Positions 41,488 to 59,385 of a stretch of 64,000 nt of DNA are shown here, one piece after another. The DNA is from DASUBV01 sp963725175 (GTDB lineage: Bacteria > Actinomycetota > Actinomycetes > Streptosporangiales > Streptosporangiaceae): NCBI GenBank assembly GCA_963725175.1, contig CAVRXH010000006.1, forward strand, positions 2,480,001 through 2,544,000, read 5' to 3'. Numbering within the stretch: position 1 is the stretch's first letter; each line of letters begins with the position of its first letter. Below the pieces are notes generated by a model. It was not told where the DNA came from and searched no databases. It worked only from the letters and a program-made list of their open reading frames with translations. Made by a program: the position numbers and the translations under genes.

Positions 41488-44217
41488 ATGAGCGAGAAGT
41501 ACATACTGGATCTGGCGGAGATCAGCAAGACACAGGTGGAGCTCGCCGGGGGCAAGGGCGCGCAACTGGGAGAGCTATCGCGCCTCGACGGCATACAGGT
41601 GCCAGCCGGTTTCTGCGTGACCACGGACGCCTTCCGGCTGGTCCTGTCGGCGGGGCCAGGGATCGATGATCAGCTGGAGCGGCTCGCACGCCTGGATCCG
41701 GGCGACCGGGAGGCAATCCGCGCGCTGAGCGCGGAGATCCGCCGGACGGTGGAGGACATCGCCATCCCCGCTGATCTGGCCGAGGCGATTACCCGGTCGG
41801 TCACCCGGCTCGGCCGACAGACCGCCTGCGCGGTCCGGTCCAGCGCCACGGCGGAGGACCTGCCGACGGCCTCCTTCGCGGGCCAGCAGGACACCTACCT
41901 GAACGTGGCGGGCCCGGCCGCGATCCTGGAGCACGTCAGCCGGTGCTGGGCCTCGCTGTTCACCGAGCGGGCGGTTTCCTACCGGCTGCGGAGCGGCTTC
42001 AGCCAGCGGGAGGTCCGCATGGCCGTGGTCGTGCAGCGGATGGTTTTCCCGCAAGCGGCCGGCATCCTGTTCACGGCCGACCCGGTCACCTCGAACCGGA
42101 AGGTGGTGTCGATCGAGGCCACCGTCGGCCTGGGCGAGGCCCTGGTTTCCGGCCTGGTGAACCCGGACATCTACCAGGTCCGGGAGGGCGAGGTCGTCGC
42201 CGCGACCATCGCGGCCAAGCGGGTTGCTCTCCAGCCCCAGGCGGGCGGGGGCATGCGGGAACTCCCGGTCGAGCCCGAGCGCCAGCGACAGCCCGCGCTG
42301 ACCGACGCCCAGGCCGCGGCGCTGGCGCAGCTCGGCCGCCGGATCGAGGCGCACTTCGGCCAGCCCCAGGACATCGAATGGTGCCTGGCCGACGACGGGT
42401 TCCACGTGGTCCAGAGTCGTCCGATCACCACCCTGTTCCCCGTCCCCGGGGCCGGGGAACAGGGCCATCGCGTCTATATCTCCGTCGGTCATCAGCAGAT
42501 GATGACCGACCCGATGAGGCCCCTCGGCCTCTCGCTGTGGCAGGCGACGACCCCGCGGCCGATGGGCGAGGCCGGCGGGCGGCTGTTCGTTGACGTGACC
42601 GAGGCGCTGGGCTCGCGGGAGAACGGGGCCGGCTTCCTGGCCGCCATGGGCCGATCCGATCCGCTGACGGAGGACGCGCTGCGGACGATCCTGGACCGGG
42701 GTGACTTCGTCCCGGTCGTCAACGACGAGCGATCGGGAGCGAAGGTGCCGCCGCCCGCGCCCGGGACACCCTCGCCCGGGACGCCCGCGCACAGGACACC
42801 CTCGCCTGGAACACCGTCGCTCAGGACACCCTCTCCCAGGACACCGTCACCCGGAAGTCATCCAGGCAACGGCCTCACCCCGGTCACGACCATCGCGGCC
42901 GAGACCTATCCCGCCGTCGCGGCCGAGCTGATCGAGAGCTGCCAGGCCTCGATCGCCCGGCTGAGGGCTGACATCCAGGCCGTGTCAGGACCGGAGCTGG
43001 TCGACTTCATCCTGGCCGACGTCAAGGATCTGCAGCGGTACCTGTTCGATCCGCGCAGCCGCCAGATCATCATGGCCGGGATAGAGGCCAGCGCCTGGCT
43101 GAACGAGCACATGCTGGCCTGGCTGGGCGAGAAGAACGCCGCCGACGCGCTCACCCAGTCAGCCCCCGGCAACGTCACGTCGGAAATGGGACTGGCCCTG
43201 CTGGACGTCGCGGACGTGATCCGCCCCCATCCGGGCGTGGTCGAGTTTCTCCGCCGGACCGAGGATGCGGACTTCCTGGAGCAGCTCCCCGGGCTCGACG
43301 GCGGGACCGAGGCCAGGGATGCCATCCAGGCCTACCTCGACTCTTACGGCATGCGCTGCGTGGGCGAGATCGACGTCACCACCCCGCGCTGGAGCGAGCG
43401 CCCGGCCGCGCTCGTGCCGATCATCCTCGGCAACGTCCAGAACTGCGAGCCTGGTGCCGGTCAGCGCCGCTTCGAGCGAGGCCAGCAGCAGGCCAGGCAG
43501 AAGGAGGCCGAGCTGCTGGCCCGGCTGCGGCAGCTGCCCGACGGAGAGGCGAAGGCGAGCCAGGCCGGACGCATGATCGACCGGATCCGCAGCACCCTCA
43601 CCGGGTACCGCGAGTACCCCAAGTACCACATGGTCAGCCGCTACTTCGTCTACAAGCAGGCCCTGCTCGGGGAGGCCGGGCGCCTGGTCCGGGCGCAGGT
43701 CCTGCGCGAGCAGGACGACATCTTCTACCTCAGGCTGCCCGAACTGCGTCAGGTCCTGGCCACCGGCCGGGCCGACGACCAGCTGATCCGCCAGCGCCGG
43801 GAGGAGTTCCGATCACAGCAGTCGCTGACGCCCCCGCGGGTGATCACCTCCGATGGCGAGGTCATCACCGGGACCTACCGGCGCAGCGGCACGCCGGCCG
43901 GGGCACTGCCCGGCCTGGCCGTCTCGGCGGGGACTGTCGAGGGCCGGGCCCGGGTCGTCCTGGACATGGCCGAGGCCCACTTCGAGGCGGGGGACATCCT
44001 GGTCACCGCCTTCACCGACCCGAGCTGGACGCCCGCCTTCGTCGCGATCAGCGCCCTGGTGACGGAGGTGGGCGGCCTGATGACCCACGGCGCGGTGATC
44101 GCGCGGGAGTACGGCCTGCCCGCCGTGGTCGGGGTCGAGCAGGCTACCCGGCTGATCCGGGACGGCCAGCGGATCCGCGTGAACGGCGCGGACGGCTACA
44201 TCGAGATCCTGGACTGA
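41488..44217 (+). CDS. PEP-synthase/rifampin-phosphotransferase-like dikinase
   Basis: 909 residues from ATG 41488 (AAGGAG upstream; an in-frame ATG at 41446 lacks one). The ATP-grasp nucleotide domain (about 1-320) shows GGKGAQLGEL and VRSSATAEDLPTASFAGQQD. The middle domain holds a Pro/Thr repeat linker (TPSPGTP type, about 425-455). The C-terminal swivelling domain has LMTHGAVIAREYGLPAVVGV with the phospho-His. The domain order matches rifampin phosphotransferases, which use ATP to phosphorylate an antibiotic hydroxyl. In this setting it may phosphorylate the NRPS product as tailoring or self-protection. A plain PEP synthase is less likely because of the gene context. Confidence 0.8.
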   Translation: MSEKYILDLAEISKTQVELAGGKGAQLGELSRLDGIQVPAGFCVTTDAFRLVLSAGPGIDDQLERLARLDPGDREAIRALSAEIRRTVEDIAIPADLAEAITRSVTRLGRQTACAVRSSATAEDLPTASFAGQQDTYLNVAGPAAILEHVSRCWASLFTERAVSYRLRSGFSQREVRMAVVVQRMVFPQAAGILFTADPVTSNRKVVSIEATVGLGEALVSGLVNPDIYQVREGEVVAATIAAKRVALQPQAGGGMRELPVEPERQRQPALTDAQAAALAQLGRRIEAHFGQPQDIEWCLADDGFHVVQSRPITTLFPVPGAGEQGHRVYISVGHQQMMTDPMRPLGLSLWQATTPRPMGEAGGRLFVDVTEALGSRENGAGFLAAMGRSDPLTEDALRTILDRGDFVPVVNDERSGAKVPPPAPGTPSPGTPAHRTPSPGTPSLRTPSPRTPSPGSHPGNGLTPVTTIAAETYPAVAAELIESCQASIARLRADIQAVSGPELVDFILADVKDLQRYLFDPRSRQIIMAGIEASAWLNEHMLAWLGEKNAADALTQSAPGNVTSEMGLALLDVADVIRPHPGVVEFLRRTEDADFLEQLPGLDGGTEARDAIQAYLDSYGMRCVGEIDVTTPRWSERPAALVPIILGNVQNCEPGAGQRRFERGQQQARQKEAELLARLRQLPDGEAKASQAGRMIDRIRSTLTGYREYPKYHMVSRYFVYKQALLGEAGRLVRAQVLREQDDIFYLRLPELRQVLATGRADDQLIRQRREEFRSQQSLTPPRVITSDGEVITGTYRRSGTPAGALPGLAVSAGTVEGRARVVLDMAEAHFEAGDILVTAFTDPSWTPAFVAISALVTEVGGLMTHGAVIAREYGLPAVVGVEQATRLIRDGQRIRVNGADGYIEILD

Positions 44218-44223
44218 TCTCGC

Positions 44224-44265
44224 CCTGCCGTCCGGGGCACCTGGCCAGGTGCCCCGGACGGCAGG
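44224..44265. terminator. Perfect 42-nt palindrome, bidirectional terminator
   Basis: A 21-bp perfect inverted repeat with no spacer, centred between 44244 and 44245, occupies almost the whole gap between the convergent dikinase stop (44217) and carbamoyltransferase stop (44266). It starts CCTGCCGTCCGGGGCACC. Its stability and position support termination in both directions. Confidence 0.9.
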
Positions 44266-45939
44266 TCAGGCAGCCGGCTGGGTGTAGAGGCGGCCGTCGG
44301 ACCAGATGTAGCGGGTCCCGCCCCAGCGCGCGGCCGACGCGACGTCGGGGAAGAACCCGCTGCCGTTGAAGTTCGCGCTGGTGTTGCACAGCACCGGGAT
44401 GCCGCTCAGGTCCGCGTAGGCGGCGAGGATCCGGGCGGCCGGGATGCCCGCCGACTCGTCGATGGTCTGCAGCCGGGCGGTGCCGTCCAGGTGCAGGACG
44501 GCCGGGACGCGGCCGGTCCAGCCGGGGCGGGGACGGTGCTCGAAGAGCATGTAGGGGTCGCTGCTGCCCGGGCTGAACACCTCCGCCGCGCGCGAGGTCA
44601 GGCAGATCGGCGCCACCGGCCGGTACCCGGCGCGGCCCTTCATGCCGTTCAGCCGGTCCTTCATGGCCGGATCGGTGGCGGGCGCGAGGATACTGCGGTT
44701 GCCGAGCGCGCGCGGGCCCAGCTCGGCCCGGCCGGACAGGACCACGACCGGCTCGCCCGTGGTGCACAGCAGCTCCGCCACCTGGCTCTCGCTGCAGGGC
44801 CGGACCTGCCACGACGACGGCACGTCCCCGGTCGCCAGCCGGGGGCCGCCGTACACGTCCCAGTTCAGCCCGAGGTGACCCCCGCGGCGAAACATCTCGC
44901 AGCTCGCGGTGCCGATGGCCGCGCCGGAGTCATTAGGGAAGGGCGGGGCCCAGACGTCCGCGAACAGCCCGCTCGCGCGCAGCTGGCTGTTCCACTTGAT
45001 GTTCAGGGCGCAGCCGCCGGCCAGGACCAGGTTGCGGCCCTCGACTCCCGGCAGCTCGGACAGCTTCCGCAGCAGCAGGTGACCCAGGTAGGCCTGGAAC
45101 GTGGCGATGAGGTCCGCGTCCGTGAGTCCGGGCAGGATCTGGTCGCGGTCGGCAGCGGTCTTCTCGCTGAACACCATCGCGTTCTCGGGTGAGCTGCCGG
45201 GCAGCCCGGCCAGCAGGTCGTCGAAGACGGAGAAAGCGCTCTCCTCGACCCGGCCGAGGGCGGCGTAGGCCATGGCCTTGCCCGCGACAGACAGGTGGTG
45301 CCGCATGACCTGGTCGGCCGAGAACCCGCCGGTGTCGGTGTAGAACGGCTCGAACCGGGAGCTGAACTCGCCGAAGATGTCCCCGGTCAGTGGCAGGACC
45401 GAGGCCACCGCGCGCACGGCGTGGTCCCGCGCGGTCACCTCGTACAGCCGGGGCACGGTCCCGCCGTCCCAGACCAGGACCAGGGCGTCCTCGCCCCTGG
45501 CGGCGAACGGACTCGAGCTGTAGCCGCCGATCAGGTGGTTAGCGACATGATGGTAGCTGGCGTAGCCGTCGGCCGAAGGGCTGAAGGCGTGGTCATGGAA
45601 GGAGTAGCGCGCCAGCGGCTCGCCGACGCCAGGACGGTCCTGGTAGGGCGCGACCGGGATGTCCAGCTGGCCCCCGCCGCGGGCCCACATCGACGCGGTG
45701 TCCTGCACCTCGGCGTCGTCCACGCCCGCCATGAACCAGCCGTCGACCACGAACTGGTCCACGTCCGCTGGCGGCACGCCTTCCGTCTCAAGCAGCTCCG
45801 CCACCCGCCCGAGGTCGCCCATCGAGCTGTAACGGGGATTATTGGCCAGCTTCTCGATCTCGATACTGAAGAGCAGCCGGTTGTCCTCGATGAGGGCAAT
45901 TCCCGCGTCGTGCGAGAGTTTAATTCCGCAGATAAGCAT
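44266..45939 (-). CDS. Carbamoyltransferase (NodU/CmcH/TobZ family)
   Basis: 557 residues. The N-terminal YrdC-unrelated, Kae1-like domain starts MLICGIKLSHDAGIALIEDN, and the metal and phosphate-binding His residues follow (SFHDHAFSP, YHHVANHLIGGY). The C-terminal domain has RAELGPRALGNRSILAPATD and GRAGYRPVAPICL, the family hallmark. These enzymes move a carbamoyl group from carbamoyl phosphate to a hydroxyl of an antibiotic. It lies 49 bp downstream of the NRPS thioesterase end, same strand, so it is probably co-transcribed and tailors the peptide, for example a Ser or hydroxylated residue. Length is normal. Confidence 0.88.
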   Translation of the reverse strand: MLICGIKLSHDAGIALIEDNRLLFSIEIEKLANNPRYSSMGDLGRVAELLETEGVPPADVDQFVVDGWFMAGVDDAEVQDTASMWARGGGQLDIPVAPYQDRPGVGEPLARYSFHDHAFSPSADGYASYHHVANHLIGGYSSSPFAARGEDALVLVWDGGTVPRLYEVTARDHAVRAVASVLPLTGDIFGEFSSRFEPFYTDTGGFSADQVMRHHLSVAGKAMAYAALGRVEESAFSVFDDLLAGLPGSSPENAMVFSEKTAADRDQILPGLTDADLIATFQAYLGHLLLRKLSELPGVEGRNLVLAGGCALNIKWNSQLRASGLFADVWAPPFPNDSGAAIGTASCEMFRRGGHLGLNWDVYGGPRLATGDVPSSWQVRPCSESQVAELLCTTGEPVVVLSGRAELGPRALGNRSILAPATDPAMKDRLNGMKGRAGYRPVAPICLTSRAAEVFSPGSSDPYMLFEHRPRPGWTGRVPAVLHLDGTARLQTIDESAGIPAARILAAYADLSGIPVLCNTSANFNGSGFFPDVASAARWGGTRYIWSDGRLYTQPAA

Positions 45940-45988
45940 GGCTGGTCACACCCTTCGAATGGTTGAGCGCTATGGCGGGTGGGCCCAG

Positions 45989-48900
45989 CTATGACAGGCC
46001 CAGCCATGAAGAAACGTCGTCCCAGACCCGGGCTAGCTCAGCTGGCTCGAGCATATCTTTATGTGTGCAGGAAAGGCGAACCTCGGATATCTCACCGGAG
46101 ATATAGGGCGTCCAGCGCAGGGCCGGGCTATCGCCGTCTCCGTGATCAGAGCCAGGCCGGGCCGCGACAAAGACCAGGGCGCCCCCGTCGAACCGGCTGA
46201 ATTTATGCTTCCGCCGCAGCCGCCCATTTTCTTCGTAGGCCCGAGCCAGGAGCAGAACCTCATCATCGGTAATGGCCCCGAGAACCTCGCCCGCCTCGGC
46301 CCGGACCCAGTCGATGAGCTGAGGCGCCGGCGCGTCCGGGACCGCGGCCGCGGCCTCCGGCCTGGGCCTGTCCCCCAGGTCGCCGACAGCTGAACCGCGG
46401 GCGGCGGAGCGCCCCCGCCGCGCCGGAGGATAGCTGTCCATGATGACGAGGGCGGCAACCTCCTCGCCAATGGCCTGCAGCCGGGCCGCTGTCTCCTGGG
46501 CCAGGATCCCGCCGAAGGACGCGCCGAGCAGGTAGTACGGGCCGTGCGGCTGCACGGTGCGGATCTGCTCGATGTAGTCCTCGGCCATCTCCCTGATCGA
46601 GCCGGCCAGCGCGGTCTTCCCATCCAGGCCCCTGGCCTGCAGTCCGTAGATACGGAAACCGTCCGGCGCGTAGTGCGCCAGCGGCATGTAGCACCAGCTC
46701 AGTCCGCCCGCGGGGTGCAGGCAGAACAGCGGCGGCCGGTCGCCCTCGACCCGGATCGGCAGCAGCACGCTGAACGCGTCCCGGACCGACGACAGGCTCA
46801 TCGTGGCCATCAGCCTGCTCACGGTCGGGGCGGTGACGAGCTGGCGGACCGATACCGACACGCCCTTCGCCCGCAGTTGCTCCACCAGCCGCAGCGCGAG
46901 CAGGGAGTGGCCGCCGAGCTCGAAGAAGCTGTCGTCCGGCCCGACCCGGTCCCGGCCCAGCACCTCGGCGAACGCACCGCACAGGAGCTCCTCGGTCACG
47001 GTCTGCATGACCCTGCCATCGCCGGCCCCGGCGGCGGCAGGGTCAGCGGGGGCGGGCAGGGCGGCCCGGTCGAGCTTGCCGTTGGCGGTCAGCGGCAGCG
47101 CGTCCAGCACCACCATCGCGGCCGGCCGCAGGTGGTCAGGGAGCCGGCTCGCCGCGTGCTCGCGGACCTGGCCGGTCAGGGCGCCGGTGTCGGCGCCAGC
47201 CGCAGCCGGGACCAGGTAGGCGACCAGCTGCTTCTCTCCCCTGGGGCCCTCGCCGACGATGACGGCGGCCCGGGCCACGCCGGGACACGCAGCCAGGACG
47301 GCCTCGGTCTCGCCCGGCTCGACCCGGTACCCGCGGATCTTGACCTGCTGGTCGGCCCGGCCGCAGAACACCAGCTGCCCGCCTGGAGTCCACCGGGCCA
47401 GGTCCCCGGTCCGGTACATCCTTTCCCCGCCGGTGTAGGGGCAGGCCACAAACCGGCCCGCGGTCAGGGCCGGCCGGCCCAGGTACCCCCGGGCGAGCTG
47501 GGCCCCGGCTACGTAGAGTTCCCCTGGGACTCCGGCCGGGACCGGGCCGAGCCGGGAGTCCAGCACGAACATCCGCGTGTTAGCCACCGGCGTCCCGACC
47601 GGCACCGCTCCGGCCCGGGCCGAGCCGGCGTCGATCGGACCGGTCGCGACCCCGATGGTGGTCTCGGTCGGCCCGTAGTGGTTGAACACCCCGCGGTCTC
47701 CGGCCGCGGCGCAGACGGCGGCGAGCCAGGCCGGGTCGGCCGCCTCCCCGCCCAGGACCAGGGACCGGCCCGGCAGCACCGCGCCCGGCCCGCCGGGACC
47801 AGTGCCGAGGGCGGCCAGGTGGCCGGGGACCGCCTTGAGGTAGTCCACCGCCCGCGCGGCGAGGTAGCCCGCGACCGCGACCGGGTCGGTGACCGCCTCG
47901 CGGTCCAGGATGTGCACCACTCCGCCGGTGGCCAGTGCCCCGAACAGGACTGTGTTGCCCAGGTCGGTCACCGGCGCCTGGAGCAGCGCGTAGCGGCCGC
48001 CGGGAGTCCCCCAGCCGACCCGGTCCGGGACCGAGCCGAGGTAGTTGGCCAGCCCGCCATGGGTGACGACCACGCCTTTAGGAGTGCCGGTCGAGCCCGA
48101 CGTGTACATCACGTAGGCCGGATGGGACGCCCGCGGCGGCGGCAGTTCCCCGGCCAGGCCCGGAGCGACGGCCGACAGCCCATCCGCCACCAGGACCGGA
48201 AGCCCGCACGTCTCCCGCAGTTCCGCGGCCACCGCCCGGTCCGCCAGCACGCATCCCGGCAGGGCATCCTGCAGCAGGTAGGCGATCCGGCCGACCGGGT
48301 AGGCCGGGTCCACCGGCAGGTACGCCGCTCCCGTCTTCAGCACCCCCAGCACGGCCGCGACGAGCGCGACCGACCGGTCCATGACCACGGCCACGACCGT
48401 TTCCGGCCGAGCCCCGGACGCGGCCAGGACTCGCGCCACCCGGTCCGCCCGCGCGTTCAGCTCGCGGTAGCTGACCAGGACGTCCCCGCTGGCCACGGCG
48501 ACCGCGTCCGGGGTCCGGGCGGCCTGGGCCGCGAACAGCTCAGGCAGCGTGCCTGCCGGGATCGGGCGGTCGGTGTCGTTCCAGGCCTCCAGCACCCGGG
48601 CCCGCTGGTCCGCCCCCAGCACCTGGACCCGCCGCAGCGGAAGGCCGGGCGCCCGCTCCAGCGCCGCGGCCAGGCTGCCCAGCGCGGCCCGCAGCAGCGA
48701 GCACACGAGCTGCGGCTCACCCGGCGCCACCACCTCGGCGGTGAGCGCGAACTCGGTCCCGTGATCGTCCACCGACACCGTCAGCGGGTAGTTCGTCCGT
48801 CCGCCAGCCGACACCTGGTCGGTCCCCGCGGCGGACGGCCGCTGCTCATCCGGCCGAGGCCGCGGGCGCCGGTGCCGGTAGTTGAACAGCGCGGTGAACA

Positions 48901-51099
48901 GCGGCACCTGGGCCGGCAGCCCGCTCGCCTGCTGCGCCACCGCCAGCGGCGCGTGCTCATGGGCCAGCAGCCCGGCAAGCTGCGACCGCATCCCCGCCAC
49001 CGCCCCGGCCACGGCATCGGTGCCAGTGTCGACCCGGACCGGGAGCGTGTTCATGAACAGCCCGAGCACCCGGTCCGCGCCGGCGCCCGAGGCCATCCGG
49101 CCGAACAGCACCGTGCCGAACACCACGTCCTCGCGCCCGGACAGCACCGCCAGGACCCGGGCGAACGCCAGGTGGAACAGCGTCGCCGGCGACACCCCCG
49201 CCGCCCGGGCCTGCTCCCGCAGGGCAGTCGCGAGCTCGTCATCAAGGACCATGCGAGACCGCGTGGCGCCCGACCCGTCCTGGCGGGCGTCGAGCAGTCC
49301 GAACGGCGCAGTCGGCTCGGTCACATCACCGAGCAGACCGGCGAAGTACTCCGCGTGCTCTTCCCGCGACAGCCCCAGCCGGGCCTGGGCCACGAAGTCG
49401 CGGAACGGCAGCGGGGCCGCCAGCCGCTCCTCCCGCCCGGCGACCAGGTCGGCGATTTCCGCGATGACCAGGTCGAGGCCGGTGTTGTCGAGCACCAGGT
49501 GGTGGTGCTGGATCAGGGCCAGCCAGCGCCCGGTCCCCGGCTCGGCCGCGGCATGCACCCGCAGCAGCGGCGCCTGGCCCAGGTCCATCCGCGACCCGGC
49601 CGCAGCCGTCAGCGCGGCCTCCGGATCCTGGCCGTCGGCCAGGGCCACCTCGGTCACCCCGAGCCGGGCCTGCCGCCAGACCACCTGCACCGGCTCCGGT
49701 AGTCCCTCCCAGGCCAGCGACGTCCGCAGGATGTCGTGCCGGTCGATCACCCGCTGCAGCACGCCGGTGAACTGCGCTAGCCGCTCCCGCGACTCAAAGG
49801 CGAGCAAGACCGACCGCAGGTATACATCCGGATCCTCGGCTCCGGCGAGCAGGTGGTGGAACAGCATTCCTTCCTGCAGCGGGGCCAGGGGATACATATC
49901 GGCAACGTTGGCTGCTTCGCCCTCGACCCGGCTCACGGCGGCGGTGACCTGGTCCTGGTCCAGGTCGACCAGGGTGAGCATGTCCGGGGTGATGACCGTC
50001 GCGCCGGCCGGGATCAGGTTCGGCGGCACCGCCACCTCACCCGCCCCGGCCGCCGCCGCGACCGCGAGCCGGGCCGGGGTCGGCGCGTCGAACAGAGCCC
50101 GGACCGGCACCCGCAACCCCCGCTCGCGCAGCCGCTCCACCAGCCGCACCGCCAGCAGCGAATGCCCGCCCAGAGTGAAGAAGTCATCCTCCGGCCCGAC
50201 CGAAGCCAGGCCCAGGACCTCGGCGAACAGCCCGCACAGGATCTCCTCGGCCACGCTCTGCGGACCCCGGCCCTCGCCGGCCGGGCTGTAGTCGGGGGCG
50301 GGGAGGGCCTTGCGGTCGAGCTTGCCGCTGGGGGTCAGCGGCAGCGCGTCCAGGACCATGATCGCGGCGGGCACCATGTACTCCGGCAGCCGGGCCGCCG
50401 CGTACTCGCGGGCCAGGCCGGCCAGGGCCACGTGATCGGCGTCATCATCCGCCGGGACGATGCAGGCGGCCAGCCGCTGCCCGCCCGCCGGGTCCGGATG
50501 AGTAGCGACCGCGGCCCTGGCCACCCCCGGGCAGGCTGCCAGCACGGTCTCGATCTCGCCCAGCTCGATCCGGAATCCGCGCACCTTGACCTGATCGTCG
50601 GCCCGGGCGCAGAACATGAGCTGGCCGTCCGGAGTCCAGCGGACCAGGTCCCCCGTCCGGTACATCCGCTCACCCGACCCGAACGGACAGGCGACGAACC
50701 GCTCAGAAGTCAGACCCGCCCGGCCCAGGTAACCCCGGGCCAGCCCGGCCCCGGCGATGTACAGCTCCCCCGCCACCCCCGCCGGCACCGGCTCCAGCCG
50801 GCCGTCCAGCACGAACACCTGCGTGTTCGCGATCGGCGCGCCGATCGGCGGAACCTGGTCCCCGTCCTCCGCCCGGCACGCCCACGCGGTGGAGTCCACC
50901 GACGTCTCCGTCGGCCCGTACAAGTTATGCAGCCCGGCCGCGAACCCAGTCATGAACCGCGCCGCGAGGCCACCCGGCAGCGCCTCGCCGCTGGCGAACA
51001 CCCGCCGCAGGCTCCCGCACCGGCCCGGATCGGCCTGGCCGACGAACGCCTCCAGCATCGACGGCACGAAATGCACCGTCGTCACCGACTCCCCGCTGA

Positions 51100-51118
<19 letters not shown>
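45989..51118 (-). CDS. NRPS, C-terminal section: end of A5(Ser)-T5, dual E/C-like domain, A6(Asp)-T6-TE
   Basis: The last third of a giant synthetase. It continues the A5 domain after a frame break near 51116-51121 (in frame from PGYLERV). A5 reads DVWHFSLVDK, close to the Ser code. T5 Ser lies near 50158 (LGGHSLL). The next condensation-type domain (about 49920-48600) begins YPLAPLQEGMLFHHLLAGAE and has active site HHLVLDN, the dual epimerisation/condensation style. A6 (about 48550-47050) reads DLTKVGHIGK, the Asp code. T6 Ser is near 46905. The thioesterase (46790-45992) has GASFGG with Ser near 46518, MDSYPP and a C-terminal His in CTHKDML, so it should release or cyclise the peptide. Confidence 0.9.

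Positions 51119-59372
<8,254 letters not shown>

Positions 59373-59385
<13 letters not shown>

Noticed and set aside
42750..42870. Tandem repeat element inside the dikinase gene
   Set aside because: The TPSPGTP-type units are imperfect and in frame, giving a Pro/Thr linker between domains. This is ordinary linker expansion, noted in the gene entry.
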